In this document: positions 25,640 to 33,897 of the stretch, in pieces | How positions within the stretch are numbered: position 1 is the stretch's first letter | Layout: each line of letters begins with the position of its first letter | Assembly (NCBI GenBank): GCA_902792635.1 | Contig: CADBAG010000002.1 | Span: forward strand, 126,918 to 190,917 | Direction: 5' to 3' | Length of the DNA: 64,000 nt | From: an uncultured Prevotellaceae bacterium | GTDB taxonomy: Bacteria; Bacteroidota; Bacteroidia; Bacteroidales; Bacteroidaceae | The notes under the pieces: generated by a model | The model's database searches: none | Told to the model about the DNA's origin: nothing | What the model saw: the letters and a program-made list of their open reading frames with translations, nothing else | Translations under genes and position numbers: made by a program

Positions 25640-26671
25640 TTAGAACAACTTCGGTTGCATGATGTTGCCCTCGTAGGGGTTGCGGCCGAGGTGGTCGTAG
25701 GCGAGCTTCGTCGCCATACGTCCGCGCGGGGTGCGTTTGATGAAACCTTCCATGATGAGGTAAGGCTCATAGACCTCCTCCACGGTGCCACTGTCCTCGC
25801 CTATCGCCGTGGCTATCGTCGAGACGCCCACGGGCCCCCCGCGGAACTTATCGATGATCGTCGTGAGAATCTTGTTATCGATCTCATCGAGACCATAGGA
25901 GTCGATGTTGAGCGCCTGAAGCGAGAGATCCGCGATAGCTTTCGTGATGGTGCCGTTGCCTTTGACCTGCGCGAAGTCACGCACACGGCGCAACAGTCCG
26001 TTGGCGATACGGGGCGTGCCACGGGAGCGGCGCGCAATCTCTGCTGCAGCCTCATCCTCGATAGGCACCTTCAGCAAGGATGCTGAGCGTTTGATGATGA
26101 GCTGCAGCGTCTCGGGATCGTAGTACCGCAGGTGCATGTTGATGCCGAAGCGGGCGCGGAGCGGAGCCGTGAGCATGCCCGAGCGCGTCGTGGCACCAAT
26201 GAGCGTGAAAGGATTGAGGTCTATCTGGATAGAGCGTGCCGACGGACCCTTGTCTATCATGATATCGATGCGGTAATCCTCCATGGCGGAATAGAGGTAC
26301 TCCTCCACCACAGGCTGCAAACGATGGATCTCATCGATGAAAAGGACATCGCGCGGCTCCAGCGACGTGAGGATGCCAGCGAGGTCACCCGGCTTGTCAA
26401 GCACGGGGCCCGAAGTGATCTTGAAGCCCACCCCAAGCTCATTGGCGATGATGTTGCTCAGCGTCGTCTTACCTAATCCTGGGGGACCATATAATAAGGT
26501 GTGGTCGAGCGGCTCGCCACGGTATTTAGCTGCTTCGACGAAGACACGGAGGTTGTCCACCACCGCTTTCTGACCATTGAAGTCGTCGAAGCGCAGGGGG
26601 CGAAGGGCGTTCTCAAAGTCCTTCTCCTCTTTGCTCACGTGCTCGTCGCGTATATCGAAATCTTCTGCCAT
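25640..26671 (-). CDS. ruvB: Holliday junction branch migration ATPase RuvB
   Basis: A 343-residue AAA+ motor that drives RuvA-bound Holliday junctions. It shows Walker [10 protein letters not shown], Walker [10 protein letters not shown], sensor GATTRSGML and a C-terminal winged helix with [10 protein letters not shown]. It is the first gene of ruvB-coaD-ybeY-GH2; coaD begins within 2 bp of its stop. ruvA is not in the window. Confidence 0.97.
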   Translation of the reverse strand: MAEDFDIRDEHVSKEEKDFENALRPLRFDDFNGQKAVVDNLRVFVEAAKYRGEPLDHTLLYGPPGLGKTTLSNIIANELGVGFKITSGPVLDKPGDLAGILTSLEPRDVLFIDEIHRLQPVVEEYLYSAMEDYRIDIMIDKGPSARSIQIDLNPFTLIGATTRSGMLTAPLRARFGINMHLRYYDPETLQLIIKRSASLLKVPIEDEAAAEIARRSRGTPRIANGLLRRVRDFAQVKGNGTITKAIADLSLQALNIDSYGLDEIDNKILTTIIDKFRGGPVGVSTIATAIGEDSGTVEEVYEPYLIMEGFIKRTPRGRMATKLAYDHLGRNPYEGNIMQPKLF

Positions 26672-26698
26672 TAATTATCTATAAATGCCTATATTGTG

Positions 26699-26706
26699 CA
26701 AAGTTA
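26699..26706 (-). promoter_or_regulatory. -7 box upstream of ruvB
   Basis: TAACTTTG on the minus strand, 28 bp before the ruvB start. No TTTG is found at the usual -33 spacing, so the call rests on the -7 element alone. Confidence 0.5.
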
Positions 26707-26783
26707 GTGATTTTTAAAGAGAACGGGGCGCATTTCAGCGAAGAAAAAAAGATTCTTATGGTTTTCGGATTGATTTTGAGAAA

Positions 26784-27033
26784 CAACCTCGGAGAGGTTG
26801 AACTTGGTTAGCCCCAGGTGAGGAGCGCAGCGACGTAACCTGGGTTTAGGTCGAGTGTGTTTCGCTGCAGACCGGCCTCGAAGAGGGCGAACATGGTCTA
26901 ATGTGAATGGATTTGGTCGATAACCATGTTCGCCCTCTTCGAGGCCGGTTGTCAAGTCGTCCGCCCCATTAACCACCCCACGTTTCGGCTACGCCTCACG
27001 TGGGGCTAACCGTGTGACACCTCTCCGAGGTGC
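26784..27033. repeat. Nested palindromic element, copy 2 (inverted relative to copy 1)
   Basis: Same A-B-C-loop-C'-B'-A' plan as 21626-21883. A is CAACCTCGGAGAGGTTG (26784-26800). B (26808-26847) has the CCCCAGGTGAGG...CCTGGG sequence, C (26871-26897) pairs with C' (26922-26950), B' (26971-27009) has the CCCCACGT...ACGTGGGG sequence and A' is at 27017-27033. B here corresponds to the complement of B' in copy 1 and vice versa, so the copies lie in opposite orientation. It fills the 387-bp gap between ruvB and the small ORF at 27059. Confidence 0.85.
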
Positions 27034-27058
27034 TTACGGGGCATGTCAATAAAGATTT

Positions 27059-27196
27059 TCATAACTTATATTTCTCATCAATAAGCGCGAACTTTCCATC
27101 CTCATCTCCAGGAACATTAGCTCCTTTCAATGGGATAGTCTTCAGGAAATTCAAGAAGGACTGACGACTTATTGACTTCGGCTCGTTTGTAGCCAT
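27059..27196 (-). CDS. Small hypothetical protein, 45 residues
   Basis: ATG at 27196 to TGA at 27061-27059. It begins MATNEPKSISRQSFLNFLKT and ends ALIDEKYKL. No signal peptide or membrane segment is visible and I recognise no family. Support for a real gene: a -7 box TAATTTTG lies 17 bp upstream, the frame is complete, and composition is ordinary rather than repeat-like. It is flanked by the nested palindromic element. It could also be the remnant of a longer gene. Confidence 0.5.
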   Translation of the reverse strand: MATNEPKSISRQSFLNFLKTIPLKGANVPGDEDGKFALIDEKYKL

Positions 27197-27212
27197 TGTA
27201 CCTTGTTTTTGG

Positions 27213-27244
27213 CAAAATTAAGCAAAACCTATGAAATCTACAAG
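27213..27244 (-). promoter_or_regulatory. Promoter of the 45-residue ORF
   Basis: TAATTTTG (27213-27220) on the minus strand with CTTG (27241-27244) 20 bp upstream, one base off TTTG. The predicted leader is only about 10 nt. Confidence 0.5.
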
Positions 27245-27274
27245 CTTTTAAGCCATTTTCTATATATAATATTA

Positions 27275-27904
27275 TTACAAGTACAGCACGGCCTCATTGC
27301 CTTCATTGAAGAGCAGGTCGAGGATGGAGAGGTTCGGGAGGAAGCCGAACTTCTGCTGATAGACCTGATAATAAGGACGGGGCGTGAACGAGGCATCGGG
27401 CAATGGATGCTTGGGGCGGATGGCATCGCGATAATCAACCATTCCATCCGGTTGCATGTACTCCTCCGTCAGTTCAATATGTGGCTCAATATCCAGCAAC
27501 TCGCACATCTTCTGCATGATGGCGAGGTTGAAATCGAAGAGATAGTCCCAATGCTTCTCGAAGAACGGATGGAGGTCATCGGCATAGAACTCGAAGAAAG
27601 GGCTCTCACCGTAGGCCGACTGCAGTGCCTGCCAATGGAGATGACGCCAGGAGCCATGGTCGGAGATGCGCACGTCTTTCATCTCCGTCTTGTCGATACG
27701 CAAGCCTTGCGGACTCTCCACGGGCACGGTCAGCGCCTGAGGTCCTTGCGTTGTGGCGATGACACAACGGTTACGATAAGTTTGTTTGATGAAATGATCG
27801 TGCTGCTCCAGATAGACGGTATCGGAATGAGCCAACTTCTGATACCACTGCACGGGACCGAAATAGGTTGAAGAGAGAATACTGTTCAAAGGGATACTGT
27901 TCAT
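27275..27904 (-). CDS. WbqC-like family protein
   Basis: A 209-residue protein of the WbqC type (PF08889-like): LSSTYFGPVQWYQKLAH at the N-terminus, KQTYRNRCVIAT, and HWQALQSAYGESPFFEFYADDL are the recognisable stretches. WbqC relatives occur in polysaccharide clusters and as stand-alone genes; biochemical function is not settled. It overlaps the upstream signal-peptidase-like gene by 4 bp (ATGA), so it belongs to dapB-lepB-paralogue-wbqC. Confidence 0.85.
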   Translation of the reverse strand: MNSIPLNSILSSTYFGPVQWYQKLAHSDTVYLEQHDHFIKQTYRNRCVIATTQGPQALTVPVESPQGLRIDKTEMKDVRISDHGSWRHLHWQALQSAYGESPFFEFYADDLHPFFEKHWDYLFDFNLAIMQKMCELLDIEPHIELTEEYMQPDGMVDYRDAIRPKHPLPDASFTPRPYYQVYQQKFGFLPNLSILDLLFNEGNEAVLYL

Positions 27905-28341
27905 TTGAAGAGACGAGCTGCCTTGCCAACGATTTGATGCTTGTGTACCAACCGCTTGCCATGACCTGTGTCGACGAGATAAAGACAGCAGTCATGGCAC
28001 GGACACCGGTCGCAGCATCTGTAAGGAATGTAATAACGAGTCTTGCCAAGGCTGATCGTGTCACCCGGAATGTTGACAACCTGCCCCAACTCCTGCGGTG
28101 GACCGATGAGCGCCACAGCCGGTGCCTCACCACTCACCGTGAAGACGATGAGGTCGCCACGACGGAGCGTCTGGCAACGAGAAAGCTTGTTCACCACCAC
28201 TCTGTCGCCCGTCCGCAGCCCTTGACCAACGGGAGCAGGCACAGTGTAGATGGTGAAAGCAAACGAGCGGATAGCAACGACAAGAAGCGCTGCTATCGCA
28301 AGTCCGATGATAAATTTTATTACTTGATGTTGTCTACCCAC
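27901..28341 (-). CDS. Signal peptidase I-like protein lacking the Ser-Lys dyad
   Basis: A ~146-residue membrane-anchored S26-family homologue from a GTG at 28341, overlapping lepB by 22 bp. A longer start (GTG at 28401) is possible; no ATG is available. Residues ~7-29 are a membrane anchor. The box that should read IPSxSM reads VPAPVGQGLRTGD, with no serine, and the lysine box (KRxVGLPG) reads GQVVNIPGD, with no lysine. RRGDLIVF and HQIVGKA are retained. Residues 108-119 hold six cysteines (RCCDRCPCHDCC). Likely a non-catalytic partner or pseudoenzyme of LepB (inference); a frameshift-free decayed copy is the alternative. Confidence 0.75.
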   Translation of the reverse strand: MGRQHQVIKFIIGLAIAALLVVAIRSFAFTIYTVPAPVGQGLRTGDRVVVNKLSRCQTLRRGDLIVFTVSGEAPAVALIGPPQELGQVVNIPGDTISLGKTRYYIPYRCCDRCPCHDCCLYLVDTGHGKRLVHKHQIVGKAARLFK

Positions 28342-29795
28342 TTGAACAGACGGTTCCAACGTACGCCGGAGAAGCCCTTGCGGTCGGGGTCGGAGCTCCA
28401 CCAGATGAAGATAGGCTTGCCCACGATATGGTCTTCAGGCACGAAGCCCCAGTAGCGTGAGTCCTCAGAGTTGTGACGGTTATCACCCATCATCCAGTAG
28501 TAGTCCATCTTGAACGTATAGCTCGTCGCGGGCTTGCCGTTGATATAGATGCGGTTGTTCTTCACCACGAGCGTGTTGTGCTCATACACGCGGATAGGTC
28601 GCTCGTAGATTGCGATGTTGTTCATGTTGAGCTTCAGCGTGGCGCCCTTCTTTGGAATCCAGATCGGACCATAGTTGTCCACTGTCCAATTGGTCACGAT
28701 GTTGTGCGGATAGAGACTGATGGAAGGTGCGGCATCGGTGTTGAGTTTAATGCTCTTCACGAGATCCTTACGCTTGGAGAGGAACGCCACGGCGCGCTTC
28801 GTCAGCGGCATGTAACCCATCTGGTTAAGCGTTGTGAGGTCTTCCATGGAGATGTTCAGGTCCTTGAGGATGTCGTCGGGGATATGGTCGGTTGCGAGCT
28901 TCACATAATAAGTGTACTGCACGTTGTCCGGCTCCTTGTTGGCCTTGCCATTGAGGTAGACGATACGGTTCTTGACCTGCAGGGTCTGTCCCGGGAGACC
29001 GACGCAGCGCTTGACATAGTTCTCGCGGCGGTCTGTCGGACGATAATCGACGGAGCCGAACTCATTAGGATTGTCGTTGATATAACTGCGACCGAGGGCA
29101 TAGATACGTGCGAAGAAGTCCATCTGCTGCTGGCGGCTGAGCTTTGCAGGATCAATGGGGTTGGCGTTGTTCTCCCGATAGAGCTGCATACCGAGGGGAT
29201 AGACGATGTCACCATAGAAGTCGGGGCCCTGGTAACGCTCCTCCGTAAGGATGGAGTCGCCACAAGGATAGTTGAACACGACGATATCGTTGAGCTTCAC
29301 ATGTCCGAAGCCTTTCAGGCGACGGTAGTCCCAATGAGGCCAGGGGAGATAACTCTTCACCTTGATGATCGGCAGCGTGTGCTGCGTGAGCGGCATTGTC
29401 AGCGGCGTCTCAGGGACACGCGGGCCATAGCTCACCTTCGAAACGAAGAGGTAGTCGCCCGTGAGCAGGCTCTTCTCCAAGGATGAAGATGGGATGACAT
29501 AGTTCTGGAAGAGGAAGAGGTTGATGAAATAGACTGCCACAAGTGCGAAGACGAGGGCATCGACCCAACTCATGATGAAGCGCACGGGGCCTTCAGCCTC
29601 TTTCCACCACTGCCACCGCACTTTCTTCGAAACATAGCAGTCGAAGATGAAGAGAGCACCAAGAAGCGTCAAGATCCACCCCGTGATAGTGCGCGGCGAC
29701 ATCCATATAATGAAAAGCACATAGAAGAAGAAAGCAATGCCGAACTTCGTCCATTGCTTCTTCATGTTCATCGAAGCTTTTTCTTTATCAATCAT
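28320..29795 (-). CDS. lepB: Signal peptidase I
   Basis: A 491-residue membrane protease that removes signal peptides from exported proteins. There are transmembrane segments near 18-32, 38-52 and 78-96. The catalytic serine is S105 in IPSSSLEKSL and the general-base lysine is K262 in YVKRCVGLPG. The conserved MMGDNRHNSEDSRYWGFVP and HIVGKP boxes follow. It is longer than E. coli LepB because of large insertions between the boxes, as is common in Bacteroidota. It starts 14 bp after dapB. Confidence 0.95.
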   Translation of the reverse strand: MIDKEKASMNMKKQWTKFGIAFFFYVLFIIWMSPRTITGWILTLLGALFIFDCYVSKKVRWQWWKEAEGPVRFIMSWVDALVFALVAVYFINLFLFQNYVIPSSSLEKSLLTGDYLFVSKVSYGPRVPETPLTMPLTQHTLPIIKVKSYLPWPHWDYRRLKGFGHVKLNDIVVFNYPCGDSILTEERYQGPDFYGDIVYPLGMQLYRENNANPIDPAKLSRQQQMDFFARIYALGRSYINDNPNEFGSVDYRPTDRRENYVKRCVGLPGQTLQVKNRIVYLNGKANKEPDNVQYTYYVKLATDHIPDDILKDLNISMEDLTTLNQMGYMPLTKRAVAFLSKRKDLVKSIKLNTDAAPSISLYPHNIVTNWTVDNYGPIWIPKKGATLKLNMNNIAIYERPIRVYEHNTLVVKNNRIYINGKPATSYTFKMDYYWMMGDNRHNSEDSRYWGFVPEDHIVGKPIFIWWSSDPDRKGFSGVRWNRLFKWVDNIK

Positions 29796-29809
29796 AATTT
29801 ACCAGAGTT

Positions 29810-30565
29810 CTAAAATTTGAACAAGTCGCTTGTGGTAAGCAGTCCTGAGTGGTTCTTCGTATACTCAGCAGCGAGCACGGCACCGAGTGCGAAACCTTTG
29901 CGGGAGTGAGCACTGTGGGTGATCGTGATCTCATCAGCCTCCGAGTTGTAACGGATGCTATGGATGCCGGGCACTTCATCGTGGCGGATACTGTTGATGA
30001 GCAGTTCGTCGGGCTTATGATCCTCAGAGCCTTCCACACGGCCGTCGTCCCATGTCGTCGTGCCGAGCTTCCATCCGCTCTTACGGTCGAGGCGCTCCAC
30101 GATGTCCTCAGCGAGCGTGATAGCGGTGCCGGAGGGAGCGTCGAGCTTGTGGATATGATGCGTCTCCGTCTCCATGACGTCGTACTGCGGGAACTGGTTC
30201 ATGATCTCAGCGAGCTTCTTGTTGACCGCCTGGAAGATAGCCACGCCCACTGAGAAGTTGCTGGCCCAGAAGAGCGTCTGCTTGCCGTCCTTGCAGAGAG
30301 CCTCCACATCCGCCTTGTGGTCTTTCATCCAGCCCGTAGAGCCAGAGACGACCTTCACATTGTGCTTAAAAGCCTTAAGGTAATTGCCATAAGCAGCTGT
30401 CGGGTTCGTAAACTCGATGGCGACATCTGCCGAAGCGAAAGCGGGAGAGTCGAAATCCTCAGGATTGTTTACGTCAATCTTGCATACAATCTCGTGGCCA
30501 CGCTCCAAGGCGATCTGTTCTATCATGTGCCCCATCTTGCCGTAGCCAATCAATGCTATCTTCAT
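29810..30565 (-). CDS. dapB: 4-hydroxy-tetrahydrodipicolinate reductase
   Basis: A 251-residue enzyme of lysine and meso-diaminopimelate synthesis. NAD(P)-binding motif GYGKMGHMI is at 7-15, and the substrate-binding box ETHHIHKLDAPSGTA at ~135-149 has the catalytic histidine and lysine. It is the first gene of an operon with lepB. A -7 box TAATTTTG lies 25 bp upstream at 30590-30597. Confidence 0.95.
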   Translation of the reverse strand: MKIALIGYGKMGHMIEQIALERGHEIVCKIDVNNPEDFDSPAFASADVAIEFTNPTAAYGNYLKAFKHNVKVVSGSTGWMKDHKADVEALCKDGKQTLFWASNFSVGVAIFQAVNKKLAEIMNQFPQYDVMETETHHIHKLDAPSGTAITLAEDIVERLDRKSGWKLGTTTWDDGRVEGSEDHKPDELLINSIRHDEVPGIHSIRYNSEADEITITHSAHSRKGFALGAVLAAEYTKNHSGLLTTSDLFKF

Positions 30566-30589
30566 AATAATCGATTATTTATTTTCTTG

Positions 30590-30597
30590 CAAAATTA
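30590..30597 (-). promoter_or_regulatory. -7 box of dapB
   Basis: TAATTTTG on the minus strand, 25 bp from the dapB ATG. No TTTG at the standard -33 spacing. The 202-bp region to the divergent lipoprotein gene also holds a TAACTTTA at 30725-30732 on the plus strand, one base off consensus, and an inverted pair CAATTAAAC / GTTTAATTG. Confidence 0.45.
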
Positions 30598-30767
30598 GCT
30601 ATTTTATAGCAAAAGGAGACTTCCGCATAGCATAAATTATTCTAAATCACCACAAAACCATCAATTAAACCTCGAATTAAAGTGTTTTAATCTCTTCAAA
30701 AGTGTTTAATTGAGGAAAAATCAGTAACTTTACACCCGATTATATCAAGATAACAAATAACATATTT

Positions 30768-31979
30768 ATGAACAAGACTGTAAGAATGATGGGGAGAGTG
30801 TTCCTCTTTGCTGTTGCTATGACAGCTATGCTCTCTTCATGCATCAAGGAAGAGGCGCTGAATGCCGAAGCCGACATCACGGGAGTGAGCCTCGGCGCCG
30901 ACAGCCTCCTTATCCGAGAGCCAGAGATTACAAACAACGAGATCACTATCTACGCCAACACGCGCGACAGTATCCTCGCACCGCAGTTCACACTGACCGA
31001 GGGCGCTACGATAGAGCCTGCCAGCGGCACGAAGCGCCAGTTCTTCAAGCGAGTGCCGAACCCACAGAAGACCGATGAATACGACGGTCTGCCCGATTCC
31101 ATCGATGAAGCTACGCCACAAACATACACCGTGACCTCACAAGACGGTGCTTGGAAGAAGACGTACACCGTGCGCATCGCCAACAATGCTACTCCTGCCG
31201 ACTTCCATTTCGACAACATTCGCTACTACATGTACGATGCCGACTATGACGGCACCGACGACCCTCTCTTCCAGATATTCTACGAGAAGATTGGCGGTCA
31301 GCAGGTCGACTGGGGCAGTGGCAACCCGGGTGTCATGATCACGCTCATGGCAAACAATCCCAAGCCCACCGACTATCCGACGAGCCAGGCCGATGACGGC
31401 GTAGAAGGTAAGTGCGCAAAGCTGACAACGGTCAGCACGGGAGCCCTCGGAGCTATGTTCGGAGCACCTATCGCAGCCGGCAACATCTTCCTCGGCTCGT
31501 TCTCTGTAAACATGGGTGACATGGCCGCGTCCACGCATTTCGGCATTCCTTTCTTCAACACCAAGCCACTGTCGCTCACAGGCTACTATAAATATCAGCC
31601 GGGAACGACAGTAACTGACAAGAACATGAATCCCGTCAGCGGCGCCAAGGATGACTTTGCACTCTACGCTGTGGTGTTTGAGGTGACGAAAGACGTGCCA
31701 TGGCTCGATGGAACCGACACAAACAAGAGTTCGACGAAGAGCCCCAACATCGTGCTCAAGGCAGAGCTCACCAATCGTAAGGCAACCAACGAATGGACAA
31801 AGTTCACCATTCCTTTCGAGCCAATGAACGGCAAGACCTTTGACTACACGAAGATGATTGAAGGCAAGTACAGCATCGCCATCGTGGCATCCTCGAGCAA
31901 GGATGGTGCCAAGTTCCAGGGCGCTGTAGGAAGTACGCTCTACATCGATGAGTTCCACATTAATTATGAAGCATATTAA
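30768..31979 (+). CDS. PCMD-domain lipoprotein
   Basis: A 403-residue lipoprotein with signal peptide ending MLSSC near residue 25. Residues ~35-140 form an N-terminal beta domain of the kind seen in extracellular Bacteroidota lipoproteins (ITGVSLGADSLLI, TYTVTSQDGAWKKTYTVRI). Residues ~150-400 match the putative carbohydrate metabolism (PCMD) domain, with LSLTGYYKYQPG and SSSKDGAKFQGAVGSTLYIDEF as typical stretches. The ligand is unknown; glycan binding is likely. The outer-membrane barrel gene starts 2 bp after the stop, a common pairing. Confidence 0.85.
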   Translation: MNKTVRMMGRVFLFAVAMTAMLSSCIKEEALNAEADITGVSLGADSLLIREPEITNNEITIYANTRDSILAPQFTLTEGATIEPASGTKRQFFKRVPNPQKTDEYDGLPDSIDEATPQTYTVTSQDGAWKKTYTVRIANNATPADFHFDNIRYYMYDADYDGTDDPLFQIFYEKIGGQQVDWGSGNPGVMITLMANNPKPTDYPTSQADDGVEGKCAKLTTVSTGALGAMFGAPIAAGNIFLGSFSVNMGDMAASTHFGIPFFNTKPLSLTGYYKYQPGTTVTDKNMNPVSGAKDDFALYAVVFEVTKDVPWLDGTDTNKSSTKSPNIVLKAELTNRKATNEWTKFTIPFEPMNGKTFDYTKMIEGKYSIAIVASSSKDGAKFQGAVGSTLYIDEFHINYEAY

Positions 31980-31980
31980 C

Positions 31981-32787
31981 ATGAAAAACAAAATAATACT
32001 TTTCTTACTCGCTGACATTTTCCTATTTATGGCCGCAGGCGCTCCTCTCACGGCCTCGGCTCAGAACAGTATCGGGGACCGCGATGGAGCCCTCAGAGAA
32101 ATGTCAACAAAAGGCTGGGAGTTTGAATTGAAAGCAGGACTTAATATCGGTGGCGCTACGCCATTGAGCTTTCCACGTTCGATAAGACATATCAGCAGTT
32201 ATGACCCTAAACTGAACGGCACCCTCGAAGGCACCGCTACGAAATGGTTCGGCGAGGAACATAAGTGGGGCGTTGCAGCTGGTGTCAAGATTGAGGCCAT
32301 GCGTATGTCAACAGGTGCTCGCGTGAAGAACTATCACACGGAGATTATCCAGGACGGAGACCGCGTGGCCGGTTACTATACGGGTTACGACAAGACGAAC
32401 TATAGCAGTACAAACATCACGATCCCTATCACGGCTAACTACCGCTTCAATGACCGTTGGAAGGTGCGCGCCGGCATGTTCTTCTCGTATCGTCTCGACG
32501 GCGAGTTCAACGGCTACGTGAGCGACGGTTATCTGCGCAATGGCACGCCGGTAGGTGAGAAGGTGACCTTCACCGACGGCAGTTCAGCCAACTATAACTT
32601 CGACGACGACCTGCGCCGCTTCAACTGGGGTGTGCAGATCGGAGGCACGTGGAATGCTTACCGCCACTTCTTCCTCTTTGGAGACCTGAACTATTCGTTC
32701 AACAATATCTTCAAGCACGACTTCAAGACCGTGACGTTTACTTTGCACCCACTGTATTTCAATTTCGGCTTCGGATATAGATTCTGA
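31981..32787 (+). CDS. Outer-membrane beta-barrel protein
   Basis: A 268-residue protein with a cleavable signal peptide (MKNKIILFLLADIFLFMAAG, ending near SAQ). Alternating hydrophobic strands and the aromatic ending FGFGYRF indicate an 8- to 10-stranded porin-like barrel. The ATG at 31981 is chosen because it begins the signal peptide; an upstream in-frame ATG at 31966 overlaps the PCMD gene. It is co-transcribed with the PCMD lipoprotein and may form a surface complex with it. Confidence 0.85.
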   Translation: MKNKIILFLLADIFLFMAAGAPLTASAQNSIGDRDGALREMSTKGWEFELKAGLNIGGATPLSFPRSIRHISSYDPKLNGTLEGTATKWFGEEHKWGVAAGVKIEAMRMSTGARVKNYHTEIIQDGDRVAGYYTGYDKTNYSSTNITIPITANYRFNDRWKVRAGMFFSYRLDGEFNGYVSDGYLRNGTPVGEKVTFTDGSSANYNFDDDLRRFNWGVQIGGTWNAYRHFFLFGDLNYSFNNIFKHDFKTVTFTLHPLYFNFGFGYRF

Positions 32788-32824
32788 TGAACTGAAGTAA
32801 AATGGATAAGTAAGACATCAAAAG

Positions 32825-33041
32825 TTCTACATTTCTACAAATCTACATTCTACATTAAGGTCGGCCACACACTAACAGCCCCTAAGACAAGGCAAGGGGG
32901 GTATTCGGTTTTAATTATTATTGCAATATATATTATTATATTAATAATATACTATTAATAACCCTCTGCCTAAACTTTCTTCATGGAAATGCAGAGGTGA
33001 AAGCGACCTTAATGTAGAATGTAGATTTGTAGAATTGTAGA
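32825..33041. mobile_element. 217-bp MITE-like element with 38-bp terminal inverted repeats
   Basis: The arm at 32826-32863, ending CTACATTAAGGTCG, is the reverse complement of 33004-33041 (starting CGACCTTAATGTAG) with about one mismatch. The interior (~140 bp) is AT-rich with no reading frame and contains a secondary hairpin CCTCTGC/GCAGAGG. The arms themselves are made of TCTACATT/TCTACAAA-like units. The layout fits a non-autonomous miniature element or a large transcribed hairpin; no transposase or clear target-site duplication is visible. It occupies the 373-bp gap before the toxin-antitoxin pair. Confidence 0.6.
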
Positions 33042-33103
33042 TTTTTGATTGTGTCTATTGAAACCGTATTATCATTGTCCCTTCGGAAAAACCACTTCGA
33101 TTA

Positions 33104-33135
33104 TTTGCGAATATCAATCCTTTTGCGTAACTTTG
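33104..33135 (+). promoter_or_regulatory. Promoter of the higBA pair
   Basis: TTTG (33104-33107), 20-bp spacer, TAACTTTG (33128-33135). The whole 32 bp is nearly the same as the susC promoter at 47804-47835, including CCTTTTG just before the -7 box. Leader about 20 nt. Confidence 0.8.
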
Positions 33136-33160
33136 CTGCATAATCATAAAGCATAAGATT

Positions 33161-33478
33161 ATGCTCGTTACTTTTGAAGAGACATATCTTGAAGACCTGT
33201 ACACTAAAGGAAAGACTGAAGGGAAGAAACACCGCTTTCAGCCTCAGATTGTACGAGGTTACCAAAAAGCCATAAAATATTTAATAATGGCTTCACGAAT
33301 AGAAGACCTATTTCCGATCAAATCCCTGCATTTCGAGGCTCTCCATGGCGACAAGGAAGGCAGATTTTCCGTTAAAGCCAACGATCAATATAGAGTTGAG
33401 TTTACTGTTAGCGAAGAGAAAGGAGATACTCTTGTTTCCATTTGTAACGTTTTAGAATTGTCGAATCACTATAAATGA
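33161..33478 (+). CDS. higB: HigB-like toxin of type II toxin-antitoxin system
   Basis: A 105-residue protein of the RelE/HigB fold: basic, with FPIKSLHFEALHGDKEGRFS and QYRVEFTV as the core strands typical of HigB-type mRNA interferases, which cleave mRNA on the ribosome. It is followed by a HigA-type antitoxin with a 1-bp gap; toxin-first order is the hallmark of higBA. A strong promoter precedes it. Confidence 0.8.
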   Translation: MLVTFEETYLEDLYTKGKTEGKKHRFQPQIVRGYQKAIKYLIMASRIEDLFPIKSLHFEALHGDKEGRFSVKANDQYRVEFTVSEEKGDTLVSICNVLELSNHYK

Positions 33479-33479
33479 T

Positions 33480-33821
33480 ATGGATATGAGCAATACGAAC
33501 AATAAATTATACGCAAATAACATGACTTCATCGCTCCTAATTCATCCGGGAGAGATGATAAAAGACGAGATTGAGGCTCGCGGCATCACGCAGAAAGACT
33601 TAGCGGAGAAGATGGGAGTCTCTTACACAGTCTTCAATGAGATTCTCAATGGCAAACGCCCAGTCACAACAGAATATGCTCTCTTGTTGGAAGCGGCCTT
33701 AGGCATTGATGCTGGAATATGGCTTCGCATGCAAGCTGACTATAATATGCAGAAAGCAAAAGCTGACAAGACATTTATGAACCGCTTAGAGCATATACGG
33801 CGCTACGCTGCTGTGCTGTAA
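33480..33821 (+). CDS. higA: HigA-like antitoxin (HTH)
   Basis: A 113-residue helix-turn-helix protein: HPGEMIKDEIEARGITQKDL at ~22-41 is the HigA signature, with recognition helix VSYTVFNEILNGKR, and a C-terminal segment WLRMQADYNM typical of HigA. It neutralises HigB and represses the operon. Start at 33480; an ATG at 33486 (MSNTNN) is equally possible. Confidence 0.85.
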   Translation: MDMSNTNNKLYANNMTSSLLIHPGEMIKDEIEARGITQKDLAEKMGVSYTVFNEILNGKRPVTTEYALLLEAALGIDAGIWLRMQADYNMQKAKADKTFMNRLEHIRRYAAVL

Positions 33822-33831
33822 ATTCTCTATT

Positions 33832-33897
33832 GAAATCGCATCTCGATTTCACTTGAATCGCACAGCGATTTCTCTTGAATCGCAACCCGATAATTAT
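33832..33897. repeat. Three tandem GAATCGC dyads, ~22-bp period
   Basis: GAAATCG/CGATTTC (33832-33850), GAATCGC/GCGATTTC (33855-33872) and a decayed third unit starting GAATCGC (33877) recur about every 22-23 bp between higA and the DUF2851 gene. Each full unit can form a small hairpin. It may be a terminator cluster or an operator. The GCGACTTC palindrome at 36900 is related in sequence. Confidence 0.65.

Noticed and set aside
25639..25791. 51-residue N-terminal extension of coaD
   Set aside because: The region overlaps ruvB in another frame, is Ser/Arg/Thr-rich and lies before the conserved first strand of the enzyme.
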